DNA of 64,000 nucleotides, taken from positions 78,953 through 142,952 of the forward strand of contig NZ_MIET01000026.1 in NCBI RefSeq assembly GCF_003590335.1. The letters run 5' to 3'. Of the stretch, positions 48,909-58,489 are shown one piece after another (the first letter of the stretch is position 1; the number at the start of each line of letters is the position of its first letter). Source of the stretch: Pseudoalteromonas sp. MSK9-3 (GTDB lineage Bacteria; Pseudomonadota; Gammaproteobacteria; Enterobacterales; Alteromonadaceae). A program made the translations under genes and the position numbers. The notes below the pieces were generated by a model, which did not search any database, was not told the DNA's origin, and saw only the letters and a program-made list of their open reading frames with translations.

Positions 48909-50504
48909 ATGAAACAATTGAAACATCATAGCACTGACGTTGTTGTAATTGGCAGCGGCGCAGCAGGCTTAAGCTTAGCTTTATCATTGGCCAACCACTG
49001 CCATGTAACTGTCGTGAGTAAAGGCGCATTAAAAGAAGGCTCAACCTTGTATGCTCAAGGTGGCATTGCCGCGGTTTTCGATAAGAAAAATGACAGTATT
49101 GAATCTCACGTTGACGACACTCTGGCCGCTGGTGCAGGATTGTGTGACAGAGAAGCCGTACATTATACTGCAAGTAACGCAAAAAACTGTTTGAAGTGGC
49201 TCATTGAACAAGGTGTGCCATTTGATATGGAATTTGACAGTAAAGGCAAAGAGCGATTTCATCTAACGCGTGAAGGTGGTCATAGTCATCGTCGTATTCT
49301 ACATACCGCAGATGCGACAGGAAAAGCGGTACAAACAACCCTCGTTAGTCAGGTGCTAGGCCATGCAAATATTCGTGTTTTTGAGCAATATAATGCCATT
49401 GACTTGATCACCAGCAAAACAAGTAACAAACAAGTCGATGGTATATACATTTACAATCGCCGTGCTGAGCAAGTTGAGACTATATCAGCTAAGTTTGTGG
49501 CATTGGCGACAGGGGGGGCGAGCAAAGTATACCTTTATACCTCCAATCCTGATGTATCTAGTGGTGATGGCATTGCTATGGCGTGGCGAGCAGGTTGTCG
49601 AGTCGCGAATATGGAGTTTAATCAATTTCATCCAACCAGCTTATACCACCCAGAATTACAGAACTTTCTTATCACTGAAGCCATGCGCGGTGAAGGCGCA
49701 CTACTCAAACGCCCAGATGGCACGCGTTTTATGCCCGATTTTGACGAGCGAGAAGAGCTTGCCCCCAGAGATGTGGTAGCAAGAGCCATCGACTATGAAA
49801 TGAAACGCTTAGGTGCGAATTGTGTCTACCTAGATATTTCTCACAAAGAGAAAGACTTTATTCTTGAACACTTCCCCACTATATATGCAAAATGTTTAAG
49901 TGTTGGCTTAGATATTACAAAAGAAGCTATCCCAGTTGTGCCTGCTGCACACTATACCTGTGGCGGTGTGATCACCGATTTTAATGGCACCACAGATTTG
50001 CATAACTTATATGCTGTCGGTGAAGTTGCTTACACAGGCTTGCATGGGGCAAATCGTATGGCGAGTAACTCACTACTGGAATGTATTGTGTTTGCCCATG
50101 CTGCTGCAAAAGATATTTTAACTAAAATAGAAGCGATGCCAATACCACCTGCATTGCCCGAGTGGGATGAAAGTAGAGTCAGCAATTCAGATGAAGAAGT
50201 GGTGATCACCCATAACTGGCATGAGTTAAGGCTGTTCATGTGGGATTATGTTGGAATTGTTCGTTCAACTAAACGCTTAGAGCGTGCCTTGCGCAGAGTT
50301 GAGCTTTTGAAACAAGAGATCCACGAATATTATGCTAATTTTAGAGTAAGTAATAACTTGCTAGAACTAAGAAACTTAGTACAAGTTGCAGAGCTTATTA
50401 TTCGTAGTGCACTAGAGCGCAAAGAGAGCCGAGGCTTGCACTACACATTAGACTACCCTGAACACAGCGATAATCCTAAACCCACAATACTACGCCCTAA
50501 CTAA
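48909..50504 (+). CDS. nadB: L-aspartate oxidase
   Basis: A 531-residue FAD enzyme that makes iminoaspartate in NAD synthesis. The FAD loop is [14 protein letters not shown], with the substrate-binding [12 protein letters not shown] and HYTCGGV. The stop TAA (50502-50504) overlaps the left end of a MITE-like element. The gene is divergent from rpoE, as in many gammaproteobacteria. The ribosome site is weak. Confidence 0.96.
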   Translation: MKQLKHHSTDVVVIGSGAAGLSLALSLANHCHVTVVSKGALKEGSTLYAQGGIAAVFDKKNDSIESHVDDTLAAGAGLCDREAVHYTASNAKNCLKWLIEQGVPFDMEFDSKGKERFHLTREGGHSHRRILHTADATGKAVQTTLVSQVLGHANIRVFEQYNAIDLITSKTSNKQVDGIYIYNRRAEQVETISAKFVALATGGASKVYLYTSNPDVSSGDGIAMAWRAGCRVANMEFNQFHPTSLYHPELQNFLITEAMRGEGALLKRPDGTRFMPDFDEREELAPRDVVARAIDYEMKRLGANCVYLDISHKEKDFILEHFPTIYAKCLSVGLDITKEAIPVVPAAHYTCGGVITDFNGTTDLHNLYAVGEVAYTGLHGANRMASNSLLECIVFAHAAAKDILTKIEAMPIPPALPEWDESRVSNSDEEVVITHNWHELRLFMWDYVGIVRSTKRLERALRRVELLKQEIHEYYANFRVSNNLLELRNLVQVAELIIRSALERKESRGLHYTLDYPEHSDNPKPTILRPN

Positions 50505-50695
50505 CCTCAGGTTTGGATAAAGGTTTTGGAATAGAAAATGTTTTGAAAACACACTTACGTACAATCCAATGATGATATTTCACTCAATATCAAGGCGCTT
50601 TTATGCAGTAATAGCGGGCTATTACAAATGAAAGCAACGCCGAGAATGAGAAAAATAGCTTTATTGGGCAAATTCGCTTATCCAGAGCTGAGGTT
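50503..50695. mobile_element. MITE-like element, 193 bp, with terminal inverted repeats and AACT flanks
   Basis: Outer ends read AACCTCAGGT...TGGATAA (left) and, reverse-complemented, AACCTCAGCT...TGGATAA (right): 16 of 18 match. The bases AACT occur directly outside both ends (50499-50502 and 50696-50699), as a target-site duplication would. It has no ORF. Both convergent genes, nadB and ygfX, take their TAA stop from the end sequences. The family of origin is not identified. Confidence 0.7.
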
Positions 50696-51110
50696 AACTA
50701 GGTGGGTTTAAGCTAACCCGACACAGTCTACGCCAAGACTGTGTCGTCATAGCTGATTGAACAAATATTATTGTATGTGTTTTATCAAACTGGCTAACAT
50801 CAAGCACCAACCAATTAAAATACAGCGTTGCTTTTCTTATTTGACCCTCAATCACCAAAGCGTCAGTTTGCCAACATAAATAATTCTTAGAGGTACTGAG
50901 GTTGATCACCCCATTTGGCAATGACATACGCCTTATCGCTCGTATGCTGAGCAGATACCCGACTAGAGAGCATAATATGTTAACCATCGTGACTGCCACA
51001 CTCGGAAATATCAGTATAAATAAAAATCCAATGCATGCAAAGAAGACCATAATCACCTTATGGTCTATCACATTATTTTTAACTTCTAGCCTATACGCGG
51101 ACTCTATCAA
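50694..51110 (-). CDS. ygfX: YgfX (CptA)-like membrane protein
   Basis: A 138-residue protein with two adjacent hydrophobic segments (IMVFFACIGFLFILIFPSVA; VNILCSLVGYLLSI), then a beta-rich C-domain ending WRRLCRVSL. It matches YgfX in layout and in position next to sdhE (ygfY). In E. coli YgfX was proposed as an inhibitor of cytoskeletal proteins, with SdhE as antidote; that view is contested. The TTG start at 51110 overlaps sdhE by 20 bases. The stop comes from the MITE-like element. Confidence 0.7.
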   Translation of the reverse strand: MIESAYRLEVKNNVIDHKVIMVFFACIGFLFILIFPSVAVTMVNILCSLVGYLLSIRAIRRMSLPNGVINLSTSKNYLCWQTDALVIEGQIRKATLYFNWLVLDVSQFDKTHTIIFVQSAMTTQSWRRLCRVSLNPPS

Positions 51111-51342
51111 GGATCAACTGCACCATAGAGTTTAACTCTGCATCAGGACACTGCTCATGGCCCATAAACCAAGCAAATAGGTCTGGATCTTCCATTTCAA
51201 CTAGACGCTGAAATACGAGTTTATGATGCTCAGATAACGCATCATATGCCTCATCTACAAATGGCCCAAGTAGCACATCAAGTTCCAGCATACCGCGACG
51301 GCATGCCCATTTTGTGCGAGATTTTGAAAAAAGCTCAGCCAT
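51091..51342 (-). CDS. sdhE: FAD assembly factor SdhE
   Basis: An 83-residue protein that helps attach FAD covalently to succinate dehydrogenase. It carries the family motif KWACRRGMLELDVLLGPF (RRGMLELD being the active helix). ATG 51342 has GGGG seven bases upstream; a TTG one codon earlier is not needed. It is translationally coupled to ygfX. Confidence 0.93.
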   Translation of the reverse strand: MAELFSKSRTKWACRRGMLELDVLLGPFVDEAYDALSEHHKLVFQRLVEMEDPDLFAWFMGHEQCPDAELNSMVQLILDRVRV

Positions 51343-51536
51343 CAACTACCCCTAAAAAAGTTATTTTTTATCACCTATCTTGGTAAGATTATATCTTACC
51401 ATACCTCGATAAATACACCGCTTTACTTTAAATCACCGAATAAAGCCTTATATCTGTCGTTAAATCATAACCATCCGTTTATGACGCTGACGATATACGT
51501 TATTATTACGACACTTACTCTATAGGGATCAATATT

Positions 51537-52451
51537 ATGTCGCTCGTACGCGCTTTTCAGTTGCCTTATCAGCTGATTTCTATCACTGGGGAAGAGCAGC
51601 TTAGCTATCTTCATGGCCAATTGACACAAGATATGAACCTAGTTACTGATACACAATTTTTATGGGCTGGCCACTGTAGCCCAAAAGGTAAACTTTGGGG
51701 CGCATTTCAAGTCTTCAAGCACAATGAACAATTCTTCATGATGGGTTCAAGCAATGAAGTAGCGGCGTCTGCAAGGGAGTTAAAAAAATACGGTGTTTTC
51801 GCTAAAGTGGATATAGCGCACATAGACGCCCCGCGCATCATCGGGCTACTAAGTGACGACCACACCCTTACCTGCCAATTACTCGGTTTAAACTTTGCAG
51901 ACACCAATGCGTGTGACTTTTCAGGCTATAAAGCGCTGCGCTTAGATGAACAACGAATTATATTATACGTAGACGAACATTTTACATTACCAGCAGAGAT
52001 TGAATTAGCGCCTGATCACAGTCTTTTCTCTGAAGCATCTATTTTAGCTGGGGAGCCACAGCTTAGCGCAGAAACAATTGAAGAGTTTGTGCCACAGATG
52101 ATCAACTTACAAGCGCTTGGTGGGATCAGCTTTAAAAAAGGCTGCTATACCGGGCAAGAAACCGTCGCCCGTATGCGCTACCTTGGTAAAAACAAACGTG
52201 CCATGTATATATTGCAAGGGCAAAGCAGCACACCAATTACCGAGACTGATGTAGAAATACAGCTGGGAGATAATTGGCGTCGAGCAGGCAAAGTGGCCCA
52301 TCAAGTCTATAATTCCAAAACGCACACATACAGTGCATTAGCCGTATTACCCAATGACACAGACAACACGTCACTATTACGAGCAAAGCATTCACCTGAG
52401 GTATCCATGTCAATACTACCTCTGCCATATTCGCTAGATGATGATAAATAA
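51537..52451 (+). CDS. ygfZ: tRNA-modifying/folate-binding protein YgfZ
   Basis: A 304-residue protein of the glycine-cleavage T-like fold. It binds folate and supports Fe-S enzymes, including tRNA thiolation by MiaB. The diagnostic motif KGCYTGQE is present and followed by TVARMRYLGKNKR. It is divergent from sdhE and 12 bases upstream of the SlyD-like gene. Confidence 0.93.
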   Translation: MSLVRAFQLPYQLISITGEEQLSYLHGQLTQDMNLVTDTQFLWAGHCSPKGKLWGAFQVFKHNEQFFMMGSSNEVAASARELKKYGVFAKVDIAHIDAPRIIGLLSDDHTLTCQLLGLNFADTNACDFSGYKALRLDEQRIILYVDEHFTLPAEIELAPDHSLFSEASILAGEPQLSAETIEEFVPQMINLQALGGISFKKGCYTGQETVARMRYLGKNKRAMYILQGQSSTPITETDVEIQLGDNWRRAGKVAHQVYNSKTHTYSALAVLPNDTDNTSLLRAKHSPEVSMSILPLPYSLDDDK

Positions 52452-52463
52452 ACGGGAAAAATT

Positions 52464-52949
52464 ATGAAAATCGCACCAAACAAAGTAGTGAAAATGCATT
52501 ATTCAGTACTCGATAATGACAAAAACACTATTGATAATTCATTTGATGGTGAACCACTATTATTCATCATTGGTACTGGGTATTTGATCCCCGGTTTAGA
52601 AGATGCCATCATCGACAAAAGCGCCGGAGACACATTAAGTGTGACCGTTGAACCCGCACAGGGCTACGGTGAGCGCCATGACGAGTTAATGCAAGCAGTA
52701 CCAAAATCGATGTTTGACGGTATGGAAATTGATGTTGGTATGCAGTTTAGAGCATCCACTGATGACGGTGACCAAATGGTTATGATCATCGATATTCAAG
52801 ATGAAGAAGTCATCGTTGATGGAAATCACCCTCTGTCAGGGATCACATTGCATTTCGATGTAGAAATTTTAGAAGTACGTGATGCGACGGAAGACGAACT
52901 TAGCCATGGCCACGTACATACTGAAGGCGGTTGTGGCCACGAGCACTAA
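52464..52949 (+). CDS. SlyD-like FKBP-type peptidyl-prolyl isomerase
   Basis: A 161-residue FKBP protein. The isomerase half has PLLFIIGTGYLIPGLEDAI and an insert-in-flap domain (AQGYGERHDELMQAVPKSMF). The C-terminus ends HGHVHTEGGCGHEH, a short metal-binding tail typical of SlyD, though shorter than in E. coli. It probably acts as a chaperone that binds nickel. It is cotranscribed with ygfZ, and a terminator follows. Confidence 0.88.
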   Translation: MKIAPNKVVKMHYSVLDNDKNTIDNSFDGEPLLFIIGTGYLIPGLEDAIIDKSAGDTLSVTVEPAQGYGERHDELMQAVPKSMFDGMEIDVGMQFRASTDDGDQMVMIIDIQDEEVIVDGNHPLSGITLHFDVEILEVRDATEDELSHGHVHTEGGCGHEH

Positions 52950-52980
52950 TAACCGTTTATTACAGCTAAAAACTTGTAAA

Positions 52981-53008
52981 AAACGCTCACAATCGTGAGC
53001 GTTTTTTT
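52981..53008 (+). terminator. Terminator of the ygfZ-slyD-like operon
   Basis: AAACGCTCAC (52981-52990) pairs with GTGAGCGTTT (52995-53004) and T residues follow. Confidence 0.9.
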
Positions 53009-53026
53009 TATGATGACTAAAACCCG

Positions 53027-53545
53027 TTAATCTAAATCAAATGCGCCTTTCTTGCGCTTCTTTGTTGGCTCTAATGTGCTCTTTTCTACTTCTGCACTGC
53101 TGGCCTCTTCAATCATGACTTCACCCGTGAGCGCTTTCAGTACACCAGCTTGATCATTAGTTCCTACTCTATATTTCATGCCATCTTGTAATGTGATCTC
53201 CACTGCACTAAAACCTGAAACTGAATATACCCATCCATCATTGGTTATTTTCATACCAATGCCATGACGCAATGAGTTTTTTACCGCCCTAACTGCGGTG
53301 ATCTCATCAAAAGACAGTGTTTTTTTGATCAAACCAGGACCAAGCCACCATGTAAACTGTTTTGACTGAGTATCGACTTTAATCGTCAAACCATAAAATA
53401 GCACCGCGACTAGCAGCAAAATGCCGGCAAACAATAATATTGCAGCATTACTACCACTGAGCACAATTGCCATAACCAGAAACGTGGCAATCCACGCCAG
53501 TATGGCCCAAATAGCCCATGCAAATTGCGTATGTTGATACATCAT
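53027..53545 (-). CDS. Small membrane protein, function unknown
   Basis: A 172-residue protein. It has two membrane helices at residues 10-60 (WAIWAILAWIATFLVMAIVL; AAILLFAGILLLVAVLFYGL), then a beta-rich domain of PH-like appearance (WWLGPGLIKKTLSFDEITAV) and a basic Lys-rich end. No family name is secure. It is eight bases after the DUF481 gene and is probably cotranscribed with it. Confidence 0.65.
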   Translation of the reverse strand: MMYQHTQFAWAIWAILAWIATFLVMAIVLSGSNAAILLFAGILLLVAVLFYGLTIKVDTQSKQFTWWLGPGLIKKTLSFDEITAVRAVKNSLRHGIGMKITNDGWVYSVSGFSAVEITLQDGMKYRVGTNDQAGVLKALTGEVMIEEASSAEVEKSTLEPTKKRKKGAFDLD

Positions 53546-53553
53546 AACCCCTA

Positions 53554-54378
53554 TTAAAAGCTGTAAACTAAAGTAGCACCTAACTCTGTATCTACCTTCT
53601 TTTTATTTTCTTCCGGATGTGAGTTATATCGATACGTATAAGATACCTTTAATGATACCCCACCCATTACTTGGCTCACTAAGGCCGTCTCACTAAAAAC
53701 ACGACTGCTTAATCCCGATAATGACTTTTCAATACTGACATCTTGATTAAACCTTGTTTGTTTCGAAACAATTCGCTCCCATTGTAGCGCTAACCTTAAA
53801 AGCTGCCCTTCTTGGGTGCGTTTAACACCAGTGGCTAATTCAACATCGCGGTCTGTTTTTGATATATAAAGCCCCGGCCCAATATCAAAATCAACCGTAT
53901 TTTTTTCTCCTTCGAATAATCGGTTACCATAGCCTAGAGCGATGGTTGCGGTATAAGCTTTACCACTGAACTTATCATCATTGTAATCGCCGTAAATAAA
54001 CAACGATTCATTGTCACGGCCAACTTTATAATTACCCTGTGCCGAAATATAATAACGAGAGGCTGATACGTCAGAGTCATCAGTGTTCGCGTCTGTTTCT
54101 TCTTTGTATAAACTATCTATCTTGAATTGGTTTCGCCAATGTTCAAAATCCTGATATAAATTACTTTTCAGTTTAAAGGCGGTACTTTTCGTGTTGCCGT
54201 TATTCGCAATAAACCCAAACTCAATATCACCATATAGGATTTCTCCTGCATGAAGTTGATGTATTTCCTCATCTGATAACTCACCATATTGGTGAAAATC
54301 TTCAAATGGGTCTACTGCCCACGAGACACTACTAAAAATACTCAAGCAGCTGCCCACTGCTAATTTTAGGTAAGACAC
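53554..54378 (-). CDS. DUF481 (YdiY-like) outer membrane protein
   Basis: A 274-residue protein with a signal peptide (MSYLKLAVGSCLSIFSSVSWA). A beta-barrel C-domain of DUF481 follows, with alternating strands (NNGNTKSTAFKLKSNLYQDF; YTYRYNSHPEENKKKVDTEL) and a terminal VYSF aromatic end, as expected of an outer-membrane protein. The function is unknown. It is followed directly by the small membrane protein gene. Confidence 0.8.
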   Translation of the reverse strand: MSYLKLAVGSCLSIFSSVSWAVDPFEDFHQYGELSDEEIHQLHAGEILYGDIEFGFIANNGNTKSTAFKLKSNLYQDFEHWRNQFKIDSLYKEETDANTDDSDVSASRYYISAQGNYKVGRDNESLFIYGDYNDDKFSGKAYTATIALGYGNRLFEGEKNTVDFDIGPGLYISKTDRDVELATGVKRTQEGQLLRLALQWERIVSKQTRFNQDVSIEKSLSGLSSRVFSETALVSQVMGGVSLKVSYTYRYNSHPEENKKKVDTELGATLVYSF

Positions 54379-54418
54379 AATATTAATTTTTCTACTCTGC
54401 TAATTTATTGTTATTTTT

Positions 54419-54742
54419 CTATTGTTCTTCTGAAGGCTTCCAAAGGACATGACAAAATGGCGCATCTAAATCTCTGCTAATTAAGATACGAGCAAAAACC
54501 TCATCGCCATCTTCGTATTCAATACCAATGACCACCTGCACAAAATGCTCTGGTTCAATTTCTAAAGACACAAATTGCTGCCAATCATCATCAGGCTCAC
54601 TGTCTTCGATAAAACCGTATTCGCCATGGTGTTCATTAAATTGTTGAATATCCAGATCAGATAAGTTTTCTGGTGCTAACTGCAAAAAAATATCATAGGC
54701 TTGATGGGTGATCTCTTCAACGCTAGAAAGGCGAGCAGACAT
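54419..54742 (-). CDS. Conserved acidic protein of unknown function
   Basis: A 107-residue acidic cytoplasmic protein with no membrane segment or known motif. It has an alpha-helical first half (EEITHQAYDIFLQLAPENLS) and beta-like second half ending CHVLWKPSEEQ. The codon use and clean ribosome-adjacent start support a real gene. No function is proposed. Confidence 0.6.
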   Translation of the reverse strand: MSARLSSVEEITHQAYDIFLQLAPENLSDLDIQQFNEHHGEYGFIEDSEPDDDWQQFVSLEIEPEHFVQVVIGIEYEDGDEVFARILISRDLDAPFCHVLWKPSEEQ

Positions 54743-54903
54743 AGTGACGTTCTCATTATTTAAGCTAGACGCCTATCATACCAAAACCATAAATTTATTG
54801 GCTATCAAGATCGGTTAAATTATCAAAATTCCTTGATGAACGTCGCGGCTGTAGAGTATAACCACTAATAACATTGAAAAGTTTACAATTAATGGGCACG
54901 GAA

Positions 54904-55695
54904 ATGGTTACGTTAGAAATCAAAAATAATATTGCATGGGTAACATTAAACCGCCCAGAAAAGCAAAATGCGCTGCATTTAGCGATGTTTCATGAACTTG
55001 ATAAAATCATTAAAACACTTCGTAAAAACACCCAAATACGGGCCGTTATTGTATCGGGCGCAGGTGAGCACTTTTGTTCCGGCTTAGATGTTAAGTCTAT
55101 AGTGAAAAAACCCCTCGCCATTTTTCAATTGCTATTTAAATGGCTGCCAGGCAACCCTAATCTTGTACAACGCGTTACGTTAGCGTGGAAAACACTTCCA
55201 GTGCCTGTCATTGCCGTCATCAATGGTCATTGCTTTGGGGCCGGTTTGCACATCGCCATCGGTGCAGATTATCGTATTGCCACTGCGGATGCGAAATTGG
55301 CTATCATGGAATCTAAATGGGGCCTTTGCCCGGATATGGGCACTGGGGTGCTATTACCCGCTCTTATACCACAAGATAAATTATGGTTGCTCACTTCACA
55401 AGGCACCCCGATTAATGCAGATACCGCAAAAGAGTATGGGTTAATAAGCGATGTTCATACTGATACAAAACACGCTGTACAAAGCTTACTAGATACATTG
55501 CTAACTCGCTCACCTGATGCACTCGCAGCGATAAAAAGAGTCAATAATCGAGCCTATTCAGCCAATCGACGTCAAGTGCTGTGGCAAGAAACCTGGTGTC
55601 AAATACGCTTGCTACTTAACAAAAATACCCGAGTAGCTATGCACAATGCATTAGCTGAACAAGCAAAGCCCTACGCAGATCGCAGCAAGTGGTAA
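54904..55695 (+). CDS. Enoyl-CoA hydratase/isomerase (crotonase) family protein
   Basis: A 263-residue crotonase. It has VTLNRPEKQNALHLAMF, the first oxyanion loop AGEHFCSGLDVKS, and the second loop NGHCFGAGLHIAIGADYRIA, with ESKWGLCPDMG behind it. The specific CoA substrate is unknown. Start options are TTG 54874, ATG 54892 and ATG 54904; the last keeps the family's N-terminus (VTLEIKNNIAWVTLNRP) with no extra residues. Confidence 0.85.
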   Translation: MVTLEIKNNIAWVTLNRPEKQNALHLAMFHELDKIIKTLRKNTQIRAVIVSGAGEHFCSGLDVKSIVKKPLAIFQLLFKWLPGNPNLVQRVTLAWKTLPVPVIAVINGHCFGAGLHIAIGADYRIATADAKLAIMESKWGLCPDMGTGVLLPALIPQDKLWLLTSQGTPINADTAKEYGLISDVHTDTKHAVQSLLDTLLTRSPDALAAIKRVNNRAYSANRRQVLWQETWCQIRLLLNKNTRVAMHNALAEQAKPYADRSKW

Positions 55696-55763
55696 ATTAG
55701 TCCCATAGCGAATAAATACAGAGTTCGTTATGCTTATTTTTTAAAACAAATAACGGTAGTATT

Positions 55764-56123
55764 GTGGTCAAACAAACATGTCAGATCAGCCTAGCATTTT
55801 TACTTCTCGTAAGCTGTTTATATAGCGCAAAGTTTATCGTTGCTCTTTTTGATCTGACGATCCCCTCACCATTACTTGCCATGCTAATTTTAATAGGTTT
55901 ACTGTACTTTAACGTCATACAGCCAACTCGAATTGCGCCAGTTGCAATACCCACATTAAAGTATATGGCACTATTTTTTGTTCCCGCAGGCGTCGGAATT
56001 CTGCAATATACCGCTTTACTGGCTCAGAACTCATACTTATTGTTATGTGTACTCATTATCGTGCCTACCGTCGGTCTAATTTGTGTTGGATATATTGCAA
56101 GCCAAGGAACGCACCGTGATTGA
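55764..56123 (+). CDS. lrgA: CidA/LrgA family holin-like protein
   Basis: A 119-residue, four-helix membrane protein. The CidA/LrgA signature is seen in FDLTIPSPLLAMLILIGLL and KYMALFFVPAGVGILQY. In Staphylococcus, Cid/Lrg proteins affect autolysis and pyruvate export; in this group the role is unsettled. GTG 55764 is the start. It overlaps lrgB by eight bases. Confidence 0.85.
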   Translation: MVKQTCQISLAFLLLVSCLYSAKFIVALFDLTIPSPLLAMLILIGLLYFNVIQPTRIAPVAIPTLKYMALFFVPAGVGILQYTALLAQNSYLLLCVLIIVPTVGLICVGYIASQGTHRD

Positions 56124-56817
56124 TTATCTCATTGGATCGGGGTTAACTATCGCTATTTTTGCTCTGTGTCGTTATTTATACAAGACTTGGCGATATCCAC
56201 TAGTCAACCCAGTACTCATCACCATTACCATTGTCTGTATATTGCTCATTGTTTTTGATGTAGATTACCGTACGTATAAATCAGCGACTGCGCCTATTAG
56301 TTTTTTACTAGAAATTGCAGTTGTAGCGCTGGCCTACCCGCTTTACATGCAATTCAAAGATATCAAGGAATACTTAATGCTACTGCTCTCTAGCAGCTTT
56401 ATCGGCATTAGTCTCTCTACACTATGCGCCTTCTTCTTATGCTGGTATTTTAACGCATCCGCTGAATTAAGTGCGTCATTAGCTGCATTATCAGTAACAA
56501 CCCCCATTAGCCTCATCGTCACTGATAGCTTAAACGGCCTTAGTTCCGTCGCGGCAATTATGGTGATCTTAATTGGCGTATTTGGTAGTGTATTCGGTCT
56601 TTCTATACTTTCACTGTGTTCAATACATAGCTATCAAGCGAAAGGGATTGCGCTGGGTGTCTCATGTCATGCGATTGGTACTGCAGCGGCAATAGAGCAT
56701 CACCCTACAACGGGTGTATTTGCCTCAGCGGCCATGACAATTAGCGCACTGTTAACAGCACTTTGGGTACCAATCTTATATCGTTGGCTCACCCAAGTCA
56801 CATCAATTACGATATAA
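56116..56817 (+). CDS. lrgB: LrgB family protein
   Basis: A 233-residue protein with about seven hydrophobic segments and the LrgB blocks ATAPISFLLEIAVVALAYPLY (key part FLLEIAVVALAYPLY), SVTTPISLIV and HAIGTAAAIEHHP. The start is GTG 56116, with AAGGAA six bases upstream; the TTG at 56083 lies inside lrgA and is not preferred. It acts with LrgA. MscS follows 25 bases later, which suggests a shared envelope or osmotic function. Confidence 0.85.
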   Translation: MIDYLIGSGLTIAIFALCRYLYKTWRYPLVNPVLITITIVCILLIVFDVDYRTYKSATAPISFLLEIAVVALAYPLYMQFKDIKEYLMLLLSSSFIGISLSTLCAFFLCWYFNASAELSASLAALSVTTPISLIVTDSLNGLSSVAAIMVILIGVFGSVFGLSILSLCSIHSYQAKGIALGVSCHAIGTAAAIEHHPTTGVFASAAMTISALLTALWVPILYRWLTQVTSITI

Positions 56818-56842
56818 CTCCACACGATGAGGAACTCTTTTA

Positions 56843-57673
56843 ATGATTGAGCAAGAAATACAACAATTTGAGCACTACTTTACATTGATAAGAGACTACT
56901 TAGTTAATTATAGTATGCAAGTCGTCGGTGCAATCGTCATATTAGTCGTTGGCCTTTGGTTGTCTAACCGGCTCTCGAAAATGGTTGAACAACTCATGTT
57001 GCGTCACGACATTGACGTAACATTAACGAACTTTATCAGTAACGTCGTTAAAGTATTGCTGATCATTATGTTTGTCATTATATCGCTTGGCAAGCTGGGG
57101 ATCAGTGTTACTCCTTTTGTGGCTGCAATTGGTGCCGCATCCTTAGGGGCCGGTTTAGCACTGCAAGGTATGCTATCGAACTATGGTTCTGGTCTTGCTA
57201 TTATCGCCACTCGCCCCTTTATCGTCGGAGATACGATTGCCGTCAAAGGAGTCAGTGGGCAAGTTAAAATCATTGAACTAGGTCACACTGTCCTTATCAA
57301 TGAAGAACAAGTCGAGATCACCATTCCCAACAAACACATTATCGGTGAAATATTACATAACTCTTTTCGTTATTCACTCGTCAAAGGTGAAATCGGAATT
57401 GCTTACCATGCGTGCTCGGACACCGCAATTGAAGTCGTTACAGATGTTCTAGCCACATACCCTAACGTGGCAACCAATCCCAAGGCCCAAGTTGGCATAG
57501 AAAAGTTCGCTGACAGCGCGGTTATTATAAGCTATCGATATTGGGTGCCCACCACACAAATCATCGAGTCAAAACTGGCTATTAACCAACAAGTATATAA
57601 AGCGATTAAGCACGCACAGATTGAAATACCTTTCCCACAACGCGTGGTGACTTTGCATCAAAATAGTCATTGA
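56843..57673 (+). CDS. MscS-family small mechanosensitive channel
   Basis: A 276-residue channel. TM1-TM3 are present; the pore helix TM3 has the Gly/Ala pattern AAIGAASLGAGLALQGMLSNYGSG. The beta domain follows with RPFIVGDTIAV and VTIPN-like IPNKHIIG. It opens under membrane tension to release solutes after osmotic downshift. It lies behind lrgAB with a terminator after it. Confidence 0.92.
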   Translation: MIEQEIQQFEHYFTLIRDYLVNYSMQVVGAIVILVVGLWLSNRLSKMVEQLMLRHDIDVTLTNFISNVVKVLLIIMFVIISLGKLGISVTPFVAAIGAASLGAGLALQGMLSNYGSGLAIIATRPFIVGDTIAVKGVSGQVKIIELGHTVLINEEQVEITIPNKHIIGEILHNSFRYSLVKGEIGIAYHACSDTAIEVVTDVLATYPNVATNPKAQVGIEKFADSAVIISYRYWVPTTQIIESKLAINQQVYKAIKHAQIEIPFPQRVVTLHQNSH

Positions 57674-57685
57674 CCAAACAGAAAA

Positions 57686-57705
57686 AAGGCACCTCTCGGT
57701 GCCTT
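57686..57705 (+). terminator. Terminator of the lrgAB-mscS operon
   Basis: AAGGCACC (57686-57693) pairs with GGTGCCTT (57698-57705) across TCTC. A-rich sequence precedes it. The T-run is short. Confidence 0.65.
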
Positions 57706-57732
57706 CTATGGTTGGGTAACACTTAAACTATT

Positions 57733-58188
57733 TTAATACATCACGGTCGATATCAATGCTCTGGCCGCACACAAATCAGACATCATTCTACTCTTGGCTT
57801 CTTGTGCACTCAGGTAACCCCGGTTTATTTCATCATCGTCCAAAAAAAAGGACATAAGTTGCCCACGACGCGTCACGATATACATGATTAACGCACTATG
57901 GCCTTTGCTTTGTAAGGTTTGTACAAATTCACTGCTTGGTATAGAGAGTTGCACAGATAGGTTATCGCAACCTGATAGTGCTTCCTCAGAAATCTCTTTG
58001 CATACTAGCCAAGTTTCGCTTTGCGAAAATACATTTTTTTTACGCCCAAAGCACTGAACACCAATTGGTAAACCTGGCACAGTCCGAAAAGTAAAAATAG
58101 CACTGTTTAAATGCCGCAGACCCACATTCATTTTATCTATAAATATACCAATGTGATCTAGCTCTGAGCTTAAAGAATTATCTACCAT
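57733..58188 (-). CDS. Hypothetical protein of 151 residues
   Basis: A soluble protein starting at ATG 58188 (a TTG three codons earlier is the alternative). It has a helical start (SSELDHIGIFIDKMNVGLRH), a beta-rich middle, and the block SFFLDDDEINRGYLSAQEAK. No family is recognised and no ribosome site is clear. It is convergent with mscS. Confidence 0.55.
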   Translation of the reverse strand: MVDNSLSSELDHIGIFIDKMNVGLRHLNSAIFTFRTVPGLPIGVQCFGRKKNVFSQSETWLVCKEISEEALSGCDNLSVQLSIPSSEFVQTLQSKGHSALIMYIVTRRGQLMSFFLDDDEINRGYLSAQEAKSRMMSDLCAARALISTVMY

Positions 58189-58420
58189 GAATCGCAACTA
58201 AAAGTAATTACACTAGGTTAACTATAAATCTACTTTTAATTAGTGCAAGATTTCTATCATATGTATTTTTTTAACACTAAATGATGAGGTTTACACAAAT
58301 AAATCGACGAGTAACTTGTTTTAGAGGACAAACAACTATACAAAGGCCAGCCATATGCCAATTTGAACAAAACTAAACCCATTTCACTGAATTTCAGAAT
58401 AATGTGCTTTTAAAAACAAA

Positions 58421-58443
58421 AATCGCGTCTAAGCGACGCGATT
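58421..58443 (-). terminator. Terminator of cysS
   Basis: AATCGCGTC (58421-58429) pairs with GACGCGATT (58435-58443). On the minus strand TTTTTGTTTTT follows. Confidence 0.85.
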
Positions 58444-58489
58444 GTTCACAAGGGTCAGAAACTTAGACCCATAAGTCTATTTAGGTTTA

